64,000 nt of DNA, taken from contig NZ_JAMTCD010000008.1 of NCBI RefSeq assembly GCF_025370255.1, forward strand, positions 62,001 to 126,000, in the 5' to 3' direction. Below are positions 1 through 8,531 of the stretch, piece by piece. The notes below the pieces were generated by a model. It had not been told where the DNA came from, ran no database searches, and saw only the letters and a list, made by a program, of their open reading frames with translations. A program made the translations under genes and the position numbers. This DNA comes from Shewanella holmiensis (GTDB lineage Bacteria; Pseudomonadota; Gammaproteobacteria; Enterobacterales; Shewanellaceae). The first letter of the stretch is position 1. Each line of letters starts with the position of its first letter.

Positions 1-1018
1 CCACATCTCCCAAGCGTAAAATTAATTCCGATTGTGTATCTTCTACTTCTTGGTTTAGTAAAAGATTTTCAAACGCTACACCAACATTTATCGCAAATAT
101 ATCAACGAGTTTTTTGTCTAAATCACTTATTTTATCTAGACCGTCCATGTACAAAATGTTTATCCATTTACTGGATTTAGTCGGGAAATAGCCAATAAAG
201 CAATTGTTTTCATAAAGGCAGCGTTTCTCATCTAATGCGCGATTCAATAAAGACATAATTTCTTGAGGTAATGCCTTTCCATCACAATCTTGATATCTTC
301 CAGTGCCGGCTAAAATTTCAATGTCTTTGTTATCAACATGGCCACTCATCGCATCAATAGCATTGCAAGTTAAGAGGAGAGTTTCGTTTCTGAGGTTTAA
401 AAGTGAAGCAACTTGATTCAATAATCCATCTGCAAATCGATGTAGAGTACGAAGTTCAAATAAGCCTGAAGTGGCTTCTAAGACTCTTTCTAAACCTTGG
501 CGATGTTGAGCTTGAGCAACTCTGGCTTGTTCTATTTCCATTATGTCACGATAAGAGCGTAGGGCAGAGTACACGCTAGTCATTAGTTTGCGAGAATCTA
601 GTTCAGCTTTTGCCTTGTAATCATTGATATCATAATTAACAATCACATCTTCTTCAGGGGCTTGCCCTGGTTGTCCGGTACGCAAAATGATTCGCATTGT
701 CCGGTTTTTGAGATCATCGCGGATCCATTTTATTAATTCTAATCCAGCGTGATCGCTTTCCATTACAACGTCTATAAAGGCAATGGCAATATCTTTTTCT
801 GTCTCTAATAATTCTTTGGCCTGCAATCCACTGTAAGCATTTGAGAATGCCAATGATCGACCATCTAACTTAAAGCGAGATAAAGCTAACTTAGTGACAG
901 AGTGTATGTCAGGTTCGTCGTCAACAATCAATATCTTCCATGCCGGTAAGTCTAGTGATTGCTCATTGCTTTTGTTTGCTGAAAATAAAGGCTTTTTCTT
1001 CGAGATTTCAAAAAGCAT
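1..1018 (-). CDS. Response regulator with receiver and DUF3369-type sensor domains (3' end outside window)
   Basis: About 339 residues are visible; the C-terminus is cut by the window edge. Residues ~25-150 form a CheY-like receiver domain (acidic pair in 'ILIVDDEPDIHS', phospho-acceptor Asp in 'AFIDVVMES', then 'RIILRTGQPGQAP'). The rest resembles the GAF-like DUF3369 region that usually precedes an HD-GYP c-di-GMP phosphodiesterase; the last visible residues, 'SELILRLGDV', are where the HD-GYP part would begin. The ATG at 1018 has a good Shine-Dalgarno (AGAGAGGTG). If the HD-GYP domain is present outside the window, the protein would lower c-di-GMP in response to a partner kinase; that domain is inferred, not seen. 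Confidence 0.8.
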   Translation of the reverse strand, partial: MLFEISKKKPLFSANKSNEQSLDLPAWKILIVDDEPDIHSVTKLALSRFKLDGRSLAFSNAYSGLQAKELLETEKDIAIAFIDVVMESDHAGLELIKWIRDDLKNRTMRIILRTGQPGQAPEEDVIVNYDINDYKAKAELDSRKLMTSVYSALRSYRDIMEIEQARVAQAQHRQGLERVLEATSGLFELRTLHRFADGLLNQVASLLNLRNETLLLTCNAIDAMSGHVDNKDIEILAGTGRYQDCDGKALPQEIMSLLNRALDEKRCLYENNCFIGYFPTKSSKWINILYMDGLDKISDLDKKLVDIFAINVGVAFENLLLNQEVEDTQSELILRLGDV

Positions 1019-1136
1019 TTTCACCTCTCTACAAGACGATGTATAAACATATTCTGGTTTAAGTGTAGACCACTTATTAATACGTAGAATGAAATGTGCA
1101 GTGATCACATAAATATTTAATATCTCTCAAATGCAT

Positions 1137-1164
1137 TTGATAATCATTATCATCTGAGTATAAT
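1137..1164 (+). promoter_or_regulatory. Fur box overlapping a sigma70 promoter
   Basis: A perfect 15-bp palindrome, TGATAATCATTATCA (1138-1152), contains the 13-bp core of the Fur consensus (GATAATCATTATC). It covers the -35 hexamer TTGATA (1137-1142) and the 16-bp spacer before a consensus -10 TATAAT (1159-1164). This is the classic arrangement for Fe(II)-Fur repression. It drives the small ORF that starts at 1195. Confidence 0.85.
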
Positions 1165-1194
1165 GATTCAAATGTTTTTTTAGGGGGAAATGGC

Positions 1195-1416
1195 ATGAAT
1201 ACAGTGAATATTGGTTTGAGTGAGACGAAAATTGCTCAATTGATTAACGAGGGGCATCTGTGTGCGGCAGATATTCAATGTCTTGATAAGTCGAGTAAAA
1301 AAATTATCTGGCAGTTATGTTTATGGTGTTGTCAAAAGCGAATTTATTGTAAACAAGTTGCATGTCATCAGGATGAGCATCAACAGAGTCAGGCCACCTT
1401 ATCACCAGTATATTAG
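1195..1416 (+). CDS. Small cysteine-rich protein, predicted Fur-regulated, function unknown
   Basis: 73 residues with no signal peptide or membrane segment. The N-terminal half begins 'LSETKIAQLINEGHLCAADIQCLD', helical in appearance; the C-terminal half holds the cluster 'CLWCCQKRIYCKQVAC', giving seven cysteines in all, plus late histidines (CHQDEHQ). The cysteines suggest metal or Fe-S binding or redox chemistry, but I do not recognise a named family. The ATG is preceded by AGGGGGAAATGGC, a strong ribosome binding site. The Fur box directly upstream predicts expression under iron starvation. It is monocistronic: the next sequence is non-coding and then phage remnant. It is not Bfd or HemP, which have different cysteine spacing and motifs. 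Confidence 0.75.
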   Translation: MNTVNIGLSETKIAQLINEGHLCAADIQCLDKSSKKIIWQLCLWCCQKRIYCKQVACHQDEHQQSQATLSPVY

Positions 1417-1620
1417 TGAAATATTTAATCATCTTTAATTAAATATCAGCGACTAATAATAGAAAAAATGCTTTTAATTAAACGCGGTACGCAGTGTGTT
1501 CTTTAACTGTTGAAGTTAATTTCTGACGGATTGCAATGCAATGTCTCAATCAATTAGATTGCTGATATTCTCATTCGTTTCAATATAGTATCAGCATTAT
1601 TAATCACTTTTCCCAATTAA

Positions 1621-1856
1621 AGTCTATCAAGAAGATGTTCAGTAAAGCTGGGGTTCATCGTATTTAAATATGGAAAGCCGCGCGGACATTTTACCAACAA
1701 ACCGCATACACTTATCTAGGCGGTAAATTTCCAGTGCAATTAACCTTACAAGTCGCCAGCCAAGCTGAAACATATCCAGCCGGTGAATACACATTGGATA
1801 GCGCTAACTTTATCGTTAACAACTTTGGCTGCCTTGAGTTTAAACGCTTCGGGTAA
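1621..1856 (+). pseudogene. 5'-truncated filamentous-phage gene V (G5P) ssDNA-binding protein
   Basis: An open frame without a usable start codon encodes '..GKPRGHFYQQTAYTYLGG' and then '..ETYPAGEYTLDSANF' and 'FGCLEFKRFG' before the stop at 1854-1856. This matches, in order, the pattern of inovirus gene V/helix-destabilising proteins (Y-x-Q-x-A-Y-x-Y-L, then P-x-G-x-Y-x-L-x-x-x-x-F-x-V, then F-G-x-L-x-x-x-R). The N-terminal strand is missing and an in-frame stop lies just upstream (1618-1620), so the copy is decayed. Recognition is by pattern only; it fits the nearby dif site, where filamentous phages integrate through XerCD. Confidence 0.65.
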
Positions 1857-1921
1857 ACACTCAGCAAAGTACCCAAGCAAACAAGCAGCGACGCGATAAC
1901 TACCAAATAAGGGGATTAACC

Positions 1922-2029
1922 ATGGACAATGATGCAGAGCACATGATGGAAACGTTTAATCTTGCACCTAAACAGATCATTACCTATCACATATCCTGGT
2001 GGTGTAACCATGGTCACGCGCCAAGATAA
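1922..2029 (+). CDS. Short inovirus-type ORF, probably a remnant
   Basis: 35 codons starting 'MDNDAEHMMETFNLAPKQ' and ending at TAA 2027-2029. It is preceded by a good Shine-Dalgarno (AAGGGG) and lies 65 bp after the gene V remnant, the compact packing expected of a filamentous phage replication module. No function is assignable. It overlaps the start of the zinc-ribbon-like ORF, which also suggests translational coupling in the original phage. It may be truncated. Confidence 0.35.
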   Translation: MDNDAEHMMETFNLAPKQIITYHISWWCNHGHAPR

Positions 2030-2162
2030 ACCTGAACTACAGTGTGATGATTGCCATAAGTCGTCATGGTTCGACCAATGCGCGTCGTTGTTCATTGCAT
2101 GTGAGCACTGCAACGGCCATTTAAGTTTATTCACAGAAGAAGCGCCATTCCGGCATAAATAG
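2010..2162 (+). CDS. Small zinc-ribbon-like phage ORF
   Basis: 50 residues from the ATG at 2010 (a longer in-frame start at 1962 exists, but the 2010 ATG has GGTGG upstream and overlaps the preceding short ORF in phage fashion). It contains two CxxC pairs, 'LQCDDCHKS' and 'IACEHCNGH', the signature of a small zinc ribbon. It sits between the gene V remnant and the dif-like site and is read as part of the same phage scar. Whether it is still expressed cannot be judged. Confidence 0.5.
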   Translation: MVTRQDKPELQCDDCHKSSWFDQCASLFIACEHCNGHLSLFTEEAPFRHK

Positions 2163-2186
2163 CCCCCATCACTACACCTACACATA

Positions 2187-2214
2187 ACTGCGTACAATGT
2201 ATATTATGTTAAAT
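2187..2214 (+). other. dif: dif-like XerCD recombination site
   Basis: The 28-bp site reads ACTGCGTACAA (XerC arm), TGTATA (central region), TTATGTTAAAT (XerD arm). The centre (6/6) and XerD arm (11/11) are identical to the E. coli dif sequence as I recall it; the XerC arm matches 7 of 11. This is either the chromosomal dimer-resolution site or a phage-derived hybrid of it, because filamentous phages integrate at dif and carry a variant XerC arm. The predominance of minus-strand genes from 3.6 to 39.6 kb (toward this point) fits a replication terminus. Confidence 0.8.
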
Positions 2215-2351
2215 AGAGTGTGTATGCATTACATCATATGCCCTTGTGTGCTTAAACAGTACAGCGATAAAGGTTGTTATTAATTAACATAGGTTTTAAA
2301 TTGAATTTTCTTAAGCAGCATTACATCACGGTAATAAATTAGGGACAACTT

Positions 2352-3491
2352 ATGAAGTTTCACGCCATCATTACCTTAGTCGTATTTTCTGTATTACCTG
2401 TTAGTCTGCATAGCTACGCTAAGTCACTTTTATCAAGCAGTAATGATTCATCTGCAGTTGATACTGCTTTATCAAATAACACAGCACCATGGATTAATAC
2501 GATAAGGTTGGCAACAACAAAAGCTATAGATGAATCATTATTACCTTTCAGTGGTAGCGTGATTCTGTTAAATAATGGGCTTCCGGTGTTGGCATTACAA
2601 AAAGGTCATGCTATTTCCCCTGATTCTAGTTTTGTCATTGCGTCACTCTCTAAACAGATCACGGCAACTTTGATTTTACAAGCGGTTGATGCAGGCAAGC
2701 TTAATTTAAACCGCTCATTAAATAGCTATCTCTTTAATGAGGCAATACATAATACTACTGCTCAAACGAGCCATAGCCTGCCGAATCCCCAGAGGTATGA
2801 CTATAGAATATCCATACATCATCTTTTGAGTCACACATCAGGTGTTGCTGAGTTAGGCAAACCGAATCGATTTGAACCTGGCAGCCAATTTGAATATTCG
2901 AATGTTGGTTATGCTTTGCTAGGTGAGTTGCTCGAAAAGATCAATCAACAATCATTTTCTAGTCAGATTTCTCAATTTTCTCAGGTAAATAGCCTCAATG
3001 CACTTTATGCTGAAGTAGGCAGTATTGATGCCATTCGAGAGCGATTACCTTCGCTTGCCGTTGGATTCAATGAATCAGATACGTTAATTCCGTCTAATAT
3101 CGTTATTGATGAATCATTACTTGCTGCTGGCGGCTTGATTGCATCAGCAAAGGCTTTTGCATTATTTCAGCACCAATTACATTCAGGTAAATTTTTAAGT
3201 CATGAAAGTTATGAATTAATGACCCACCCTCATACAAATATAAAATTTTTATGGCCTGATATGAGCTACGGTTATGGTCTGAGGATTAATCGACAAGGTG
3301 GCCTCACAGAGTACAGTCATACGGGCTACTTACCAGGTTACATGTCTATGTCACTCCACTATCCTGAGTTTAATTTAGATCTTGTGATGTTAGAAAACAT
3401 ATCGTTGAATCTAGATGACCTTAACCGTGTGTTTCAACTTCATAACCAGATACGTGAAAACATTCGGGAACAACTACTGGCTATCAAATAG
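2352..3491 (+). CDS. Secreted or periplasmic serine hydrolase, beta-lactamase (class C/PBP-like) family
   Basis: 379 residues with a Sec signal peptide (~1-24, hydrophobic 'AIITLVVFSVLPVSL'). It has the nucleophile motif SxxK (S98-L-S-K101), a YxN motif (Y182-S-N184) and a C-terminal HTG in 'SHTGYLPGYM' in place of KTG, all typical of the Pfam Beta-lactamase/AmpC-like esterase group. The domain between SxxK and YxN is shortish. Substrate is unknown: members of this family include peptidases, esterases and lipases, and drug hydrolysis should not be assumed. Start ATG follows AGGGACAACTT. It is monocistronic, 137 bp after the dif-like site. Confidence 0.8.
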   Translation: MKFHAIITLVVFSVLPVSLHSYAKSLLSSSNDSSAVDTALSNNTAPWINTIRLATTKAIDESLLPFSGSVILLNNGLPVLALQKGHAISPDSSFVIASLSKQITATLILQAVDAGKLNLNRSLNSYLFNEAIHNTTAQTSHSLPNPQRYDYRISIHHLLSHTSGVAELGKPNRFEPGSQFEYSNVGYALLGELLEKINQQSFSSQISQFSQVNSLNALYAEVGSIDAIRERLPSLAVGFNESDTLIPSNIVIDESLLAAGGLIASAKAFALFQHQLHSGKFLSHESYELMTHPHTNIKFLWPDMSYGYGLRINRQGGLTEYSHTGYLPGYMSMSLHYPEFNLDLVMLENISLNLDDLNRVFQLHNQIRENIREQLLAIK

Positions 3492-3637
3492 TCGCTCTTT
3501 TTTATTTGCATTTAAGCTTTATGCTATTGAATAATGAAGTAATTTATTCTTGTTTGGATAGATTGTGTTTATGCAAGCTGTATTGGTAAAGTGATAAATT
3601 GTACATCTATCATCACTATGTATCAAAGCTTGTGCCT

Positions 3638-4894
3638 TTAGCATTTAATGGCAGGAATTGACTGCCATTGGGTTGTGTATTGCGGGGTGAGCAGTTCTCG
3701 CCGCATAGCCCATTTATGTTCAATGCCTTGGGCGGCTAGAAATAAGGTGTCTGTGCCATAGCGTTGATTTATGCCATCAAGCGCATTCATTAACGCCGGA
3801 TTAGCCTTAGGAGGGTTAAATAAATCCAGTTGTACATGTTTTTGACTGGTTAAGTTAATTAAACCGACACCTATTTTATAATAACGTACACCTAACCTAA
3901 ACAGTTTAGGCGCTGCTTCTGTCATTGCTTTGGTTAATTCAGCGGTACAATGAGTCGGGCAAGCAAAATAAACCAGTGCTTTAAAGCTGACGGGATGCTC
4001 ATCATAGGGTGAGTTATTGGCAAACAGCATCATGGTTTTACAATGCGAGCCTTGACGCCTCGCTTTTGCTGCAGCAATAGCTATATGTTTACTTAACGCT
4101 TGCTGCAAAGAGTCATAATCGACAATACGCTCACCAACACTGCGAGTAGAAAAGATTTGCTGTTTATCTGCCCTCGCCTCATCCCAAACTTTACACACCT
4201 GACCGTTTAACTCACGCACCGTACGTTCAATTTCAATACTGAATTGCTTACGGGCTAACCCATTTGGCATATTGGCTAAATCAAAAGCGGTGTTGATATT
4301 CATTAGGGCTAATTTTTTGCTTATACGTCGACCTATGCCCCATACCTCTCCTACCGCCATCGACTGCAATATATTCACTCGCTTTTGTTCGTTATCTATG
4401 ACGCAAACACCTCGGTAACCAGGAAGTTTTTTAGCCGCGTGATTTGCCACTTTAGCCAGGGTTAGTGTGGCCCCGATACCGATACAAACTGGCAAACGAG
4501 TCTCTTTCCAAACAGCTCTGCGTATAAGCTGGCCCTGGGAATGTAAACACTTGATGGCTGGATAAGATTGTTTAAAAGATAAGAAACTTTCGTCAATTGA
4601 ATACACGTGCTGATCTGGAGCAAAACGGCCAATAACATTCATCATTTTCATGGATAAATCAGCGTAAAGTTCATAGTTGCTTGAGCAAACAATAACGCCC
4701 TGCTTAACGCATAAATCTTTTACTTGAAAATAAGGCGCAAATTTAGGCACACCTAACTCTTTGGCTTGTCGATTAGCCGCTACAATACAACCATCATTGT
4801 TACTTAATACAATGATGGGTTTACCGCGCCAATCGGGACGAAAAACCTGCTCTGCACTGCAATAAAATGAATTAGCATCAACTAAGGCAAACAT
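3638..4894 (-). CDS. umuC: DNA polymerase V catalytic subunit UmuC
   Basis: 418 residues, close to E. coli UmuC (422). The N-terminus 'MFALVDANSFYCSAEQVFRPD' carries the first catalytic Asp and steric-gate region of Y-family polymerases; 'YSIDESFLSF' holds the second acidic pair; 'VWGIGRRISKKL' is the helix-hairpin-helix. With UmuD' it forms pol V, an error-prone translesion polymerase. The ATG lies 11 bp after the umuD stop with AAGTGGG upstream, so the two genes form one transcript, controlled from the LexA box ahead of umuD. Confidence 0.95.
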   Translation of the reverse strand: MFALVDANSFYCSAEQVFRPDWRGKPIIVLSNNDGCIVAANRQAKELGVPKFAPYFQVKDLCVKQGVIVCSSNYELYADLSMKMMNVIGRFAPDQHVYSIDESFLSFKQSYPAIKCLHSQGQLIRRAVWKETRLPVCIGIGATLTLAKVANHAAKKLPGYRGVCVIDNEQKRVNILQSMAVGEVWGIGRRISKKLALMNINTAFDLANMPNGLARKQFSIEIERTVRELNGQVCKVWDEARADKQQIFSTRSVGERIVDYDSLQQALSKHIAIAAAKARRQGSHCKTMMLFANNSPYDEHPVSFKALVYFACPTHCTAELTKAMTEAAPKLFRLGVRYYKIGVGLINLTSQKHVQLDLFNPPKANPALMNALDGINQRYGTDTLFLAAQGIEHKWAMRRELLTPQYTTQWQSIPAIKC

Positions 4895-4905
4895 GGTTTA
4901 CCCAC

Positions 4906-5316
4906 TTAAGATTGGTTGACTAGTAATGGACTTTGACGATGACAACGAATAGAACGGATCACCACACCTTCTATATTGAATGAGTCATAGTCATTAATAA
5001 CCTGTGGTTGATACATTTCATTCGATGAAAGTAGCATTCGGCGATTTTTATCTAAAATTTTACAGACAAACTCGCCATTGAAATTAGCAACGATCACATC
5101 GCCATGACGTGCGGTTTCATAGCGATCTACAATTAATAAATCGTCATAAAAAATACCGCACCCTTGCATTGAATCTCCTTTAGCAATACCAATAAATGTC
5201 GCATTTGGATGCTCAACAAGCAGCTCATCTAAGCTTAAAGATAATTGTAAGTACTCAGATGCAGGCGACTCAAAACCGGTAATCCCCGCACTGGCATGAA
5301 TAGGAATAATACGCAT
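4906..5316 (-). CDS. umuD: UmuD, self-cleaving pol V accessory protein
   Basis: 136 residues from the ATG at 5316. A longer GTG start at 5328 is possible but would begin inside the LexA box, so the ATG is preferred. It is a S24-family protease: nucleophile Ser49 in 'KGDSMQG' and general base Lys86 in 'FVCKIL'. The self-cleavage region reads 'AGITGFESPASEY', where Thr13-Gly14 replaces the Cys-Gly scissile bond of E. coli UmuD. RecA-stimulated cleavage yields UmuD', the partner of UmuC. It heads the umuDC operon. Confidence 0.93.
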   Translation of the reverse strand: MRIIPIHASAGITGFESPASEYLQLSLSLDELLVEHPNATFIGIAKGDSMQGCGIFYDDLLIVDRYETARHGDVIVANFNGEFVCKILDKNRRMLLSSNEMYQPQVINDYDSFNIEGVVIRSIRCHRQSPLLVNQS

Positions 5317-5327
5317 AACAACAACCA

Positions 5328-5343
5328 CTGTTTATATATACAG
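5328..5343 (-). promoter_or_regulatory. LexA (SOS) box of umuDC
   Basis: CTGTTTATATATACAG matches the SOS consensus CTGT-N8-ACAG exactly and is nearly symmetrical throughout. It ends 11 bp before the umuD ATG, so LexA would cover the promoter and start region. DNA damage should therefore induce umuDC. Confidence 0.92.
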
Positions 5344-5449
5344 TTATTTTAGGTTGTTTTAGCCTTTATGCAAAGTTTTTATTAGAAAATTTCGAGTGCA
5401 AACTTAAACCATTCAACAAACAGCGGATTAGGCTTAGACAGAAGTCGTG

Positions 5450-6241
5450 TTATGGTTTTATAGCGCTCAATGAATAAACTAATGGCATCGGGATATTATC
5501 GTTAAGCAGTTGATAGCGAGGTGTGGAATGGTTGTTGTTTTGAGTCAGTCCGGCAAAGCAGTTGTAGGGACTATAGTCAAATTCATTAAAATGCTTTAGC
5601 TGTAAACCAGCACAAAGTAAGGCATTGATAACTTCGCTGATGGGATGTGCCCATGTGATAACGGTATGTTTTTCACCGGTACAATTTTCTGTATAGGTGC
5701 CCTCTTGTGCAACATCGGGCTGCTGATGATTAAAATAAGCGTAACCTTCAATAATATCGTGAAATGGATGAAACTCAGCCATGTAAAAAATGCCACCTGA
5801 GGCTAAGTTATCCGCAATCGTTTGAGCCCACAGTGATAAATTAGGTAGCCAGCAAATGACACCAAAAGAGGTAAAAACAATATCAAAGTTCGCTTTGGCA
5901 GTGTGTTCGAATGAACAAACGTCATGACAAACAAATCTAGCATTTAACTCAGTTTTAGCCGCTAATTCGTTGGCTTTATCTATTGCTTTATCGGATAAGT
6001 CGACACCTGTTACTATTGCCCCTTTTCTGGCGAATGAAAGGCTATCAAGTCCAAAGTGACACTGCAAATGCAGTAACTTCTTGCCAGTAACATCACCCAA
6101 TTCAGCCGTTTCGATTTCAGTTAACGATGACGATCCCTGTAAAAAATTGTCAATGTTGTAAAACTTTGAAGCAACATGAATATCAGTGCGAGCGTTCCAT
6201 GTTGCTTTATTGGTGGTGAGGTAATCTTTACATAAATCCAT
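5450..6241 (-). CDS. Class I SAM-dependent methyltransferase
   Basis: 263 residues. Motif I is degenerate ('KKLLHLQCHFGLDSLSFARKGA') and is followed by 'VTGVDLSDKAIDKANELA' (motif II acidic residue binding the ribose of SAM) and 'FDIVFTSFGVICWLPNL' (motif IV region). The order fits the Methyltransf_11/25 group of small-molecule or quinone-type methyltransferases; the substrate is not predictable. The ATG has AGGAC 10 bp upstream. It starts 15 bp after an intrinsic terminator of the upstream chemoreceptor gene, so it needs its own promoter or read-through. Confidence 0.8.
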   Translation of the reverse strand: MDLCKDYLTTNKATWNARTDIHVASKFYNIDNFLQGSSSLTEIETAELGDVTGKKLLHLQCHFGLDSLSFARKGAIVTGVDLSDKAIDKANELAAKTELNARFVCHDVCSFEHTAKANFDIVFTSFGVICWLPNLSLWAQTIADNLASGGIFYMAEFHPFHDIIEGYAYFNHQQPDVAQEGTYTENCTGEKHTVITWAHPISEVINALLCAGLQLKHFNEFDYSPYNCFAGLTQNNNHSTPRYQLLNDNIPMPLVYSLSAIKP

Positions 6242-6256
6242 TTAGTTTGGTCCTAC

Positions 6257-6280
6257 AAAAAAACCGGGCTATTGCCCGGT
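6257..6280 (-). terminator. Intrinsic terminator downstream of the chemoreceptor gene
   Basis: ACCGGGC-TATT-GCCCGGT (6263-6280) forms a 7-bp GC-rich stem followed on the minus strand by a U-run (6257-6262). It lies 131 bp after the chemoreceptor stop and only 15 bp before the methyltransferase start. Confidence 0.8.
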
Positions 6281-6410
6281 GTTATCATGTAAAAATGCTA
6301 TTTATCAATCGGCATCTTGCTTAATGAATGTTTAATGGTATCCAGCTTCATGGTATTGCGTATTTAAAGGTATTGAAAAAATATCATACGAGTACTGATA
6401 TTTAGTCACA

Positions 6411-8408
6411 TTAACGACTAAGCGTAAATTTACTGACAATGTTTGTCATGGCGCTAGCATCATTGAGTAATTGGTCATTTAATTCAGATATTTGCTGTGC
6501 GGTTTCTCTAGTATGTTGATATATCTCACTGATTTTAAGTGCATTACGGTTAACCTCTTCAGCTACAGCAGATTGCTCATGGGTAGAGGTAGCAATTTGC
6601 TCATTCATACTGTCAATAACACCAACATGCTGAACGATAAGATTCAGTTCTTTACCTGCATGTACAGCTTCTTCAACGCTTTGTTGGGCTTGGGTTTGAC
6701 CTCGCTCCATTGCCTGCACCGCTAATGATGCCCCAGATTTCAATTTATCTGTCATGCATTTAATATCTTCTGTCGATTTTTGCGATCGTTGAGCCAAGGT
6801 TCTAACTTCATCTGCTACAACCGCAAATCCTCGACCTTGCTCACCTGCTCTAGCCGCTTCAATTGCCGCATTAAGTGCCAATAAATTAGTTTGTTCGGCA
6901 ATTGAACTGATCACATCCAGTAAGGTGACAATATCCTGTACATCTTTATCTAATGTTTGAATAGCCGCAGCAGCATCGCCAATTTCAACGGCTAAGATTT
7001 TAATTGCATCACTGGTTTTGCTAACGTCGCAGTTACCCGCTTTAGCTTCTGAATTGGCTTGAGTGGATGCCTCGGAGGCTTGCACTGCATTGGCTGCAAT
7101 TTGCGTTACCGTAGCGCTCATTTCTGTCATTGCAGAAGCAACTTGCTCAGCTTCGGCGGACCCTTGAGAAACATCACTTTGCATTGAGTGGGTAAAGCCA
7201 TTCATTGTTTCCACAGCATTAACGAGCGTTATGGCATTTTTTCTCACTTGATCAATGATGGTCTCAAATTCATTCATCATGCTATTAAAAGATGATGCTA
7301 ATTGGCCAAATTCATCTGAGGTTTGATGCTCAATCCGTGACGTTAAATCGAAATTTGCGCCAACATGGGTAATGGTTTTTTGCACTTTGCGTAAGCTGAC
7401 ATGCAAATATTTTGAAATACTCATAGTGACTGAAATAACAAATGCAAGTGCGATTATTAATGCAAGTAAAGATGTCAACATATGCTGGGAAGCATTATCT
7501 AAACTAGATTGGGCAGATTGTTTTAGCATTTGTGTAAGCTGATTTTCAATATCTTTTAAGCCATTAATGCGTGCTGTTGATGTTTTAAACCATTCTTCAG
7601 GCGATTGTTGCTGAATGTTAGCAGGCTCTTGTGAAAAACCGATTTCACGCATCTTATCAACATCAGTAAAGGCTGATGAACTTAATGCGCGTTGATATAA
7701 TTGTGCTTCATCAGGCTGAGCGGATGCTAAAAATCGTTCTGCATAGGTGTTTTGTTCGGCCACAAGGGTAATAAATTTACGATACACACCTGGTTTAAAC
7801 CCTTGTTGTCCAAAGGTTGAACTTAAAACGGCTCTTTCTATACCTGCACGTTCTTTAGCTTGTAAGAAGGCTGCAAAAGATTTTAATCTTAATGCTAGAT
7901 CACTAATTTGGGTCTCGGTCGCAGCATCATCAACCATAGACAAAAGAAGCGTATTCATTAAGGTGTAATACTTTACTTCATCAGCCACCGAGACTGTCAA
8001 TGAATCGACAGAATCTCTCATTGAGTTGAGTTGCGTTAAGGCTTGTGATACTTGATTCAGTTTAGTGTTGAATGCCTGAGGTAATTCGACATTAGCAATG
8101 AAATCGTTAAACAGCTGCAACTGTTGATTGGTTAGCTGGCGTTGTTGCGGTAAATTATCTTTAAAAGCTTTACCCTGTGAACCAATAAATCCTGCACTCA
8201 TACCGCGTTCTTTTTGTAACTCATGGACAAATGCGCCATTAGTCACCGCAAGTTCAGTTAACGACATGATAAGGGTTAGTTGTTGACGAGTTTGATACTT
8301 ATTATGAACAAACATGCCGCCGTAAATGATAGAAATACAAAGAGGAGGAATAGCTAACAATGCAAGTTTTTGAAAAATTTTAAGATTACCAATCCATTGC
8401 CAATTCAT
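6411..8408 (-). CDS. Methyl-accepting chemotaxis protein with NIT sensor domain
   Basis: 665 residues. A membrane segment at ~14-34 is followed by an extracytoplasmic domain with '[17 protein letters not shown]', the signature start of the nitrate/nitrite-sensing (NIT) domain, extending to ~300. A second membrane segment ('[16 protein letters not shown]') leads to HAMP and then the signalling domain, whose tip contains '[20 protein letters not shown]' and the following '[18 protein letters not shown]'. It would relay ligand binding to CheA/CheW; the nitrate ligand is inferred from the domain name only. It is monocistronic, with a terminator downstream and a possible FliA promoter upstream. 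Confidence 0.93.
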   Translation of the reverse strand: MNWQWIGNLKIFQKLALLAIPPLCISIIYGGMFVHNKYQTRQQLTLIMSLTELAVTNGAFVHELQKERGMSAGFIGSQGKAFKDNLPQQRQLTNQQLQLFNDFIANVELPQAFNTKLNQVSQALTQLNSMRDSVDSLTVSVADEVKYYTLMNTLLLSMVDDAATETQISDLALRLKSFAAFLQAKERAGIERAVLSSTFGQQGFKPGVYRKFITLVAEQNTYAERFLASAQPDEAQLYQRALSSSAFTDVDKMREIGFSQEPANIQQQSPEEWFKTSTARINGLKDIENQLTQMLKQSAQSSLDNASQHMLTSLLALIIALAFVISVTMSISKYLHVSLRKVQKTITHVGANFDLTSRIEHQTSDEFGQLASSFNSMMNEFETIIDQVRKNAITLVNAVETMNGFTHSMQSDVSQGSAEAEQVASAMTEMSATVTQIAANAVQASEASTQANSEAKAGNCDVSKTSDAIKILAVEIGDAAAAIQTLDKDVQDIVTLLDVISSIAEQTNLLALNAAIEAARAGEQGRGFAVVADEVRTLAQRSQKSTEDIKCMTDKLKSGASLAVQAMERGQTQAQQSVEEAVHAGKELNLIVQHVGVIDSMNEQIATSTHEQSAVAEEVNRNALKISEIYQHTRETAQQISELNDQLLNDASAMTNIVSKFTLSR

Positions 8409-8456
8409 GTGTATCCCTACTGTTTTTATGAGAGTTTATTCTTTCAGTATTAATCT

Positions 8457-8484
8457 ATATCGGTCAAACCGCTACAAAACTAAA
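8457..8484 (-). promoter_or_regulatory. Possible sigma28 (FliA) promoter of the chemoreceptor gene
   Basis: On the minus strand TTTAGTTT (8477-8484), 12 bp, ACCGATAT (8457-8464). Each element matches 6 of 8 bases of the flagellar consensus TAAAGTTT / GCCGATAA; the spacer is 12 instead of 11. It sits ~50 bp before the start codon, a sensible position for a chemotaxis gene. Suggestive only. Confidence 0.4.
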
Positions 8485-8531
8485 GTGTTAGATCACAAAA
8501 TAAGTGCATATTTGTGAATTCTGTCATGTAT

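Noticed and set aside
1712-2197. Minus-strand ORFs opposite the phage remnant
   Set aside because: They are antisense to the gene V-like and zinc-ribbon-like frames, which have phage-type protein patterns; the minus frames have none.
5316-5328. GTG start giving a 140-residue UmuD
   Set aside because: It would begin inside the LexA box; the ATG at 5316 gives the normal N-terminus.
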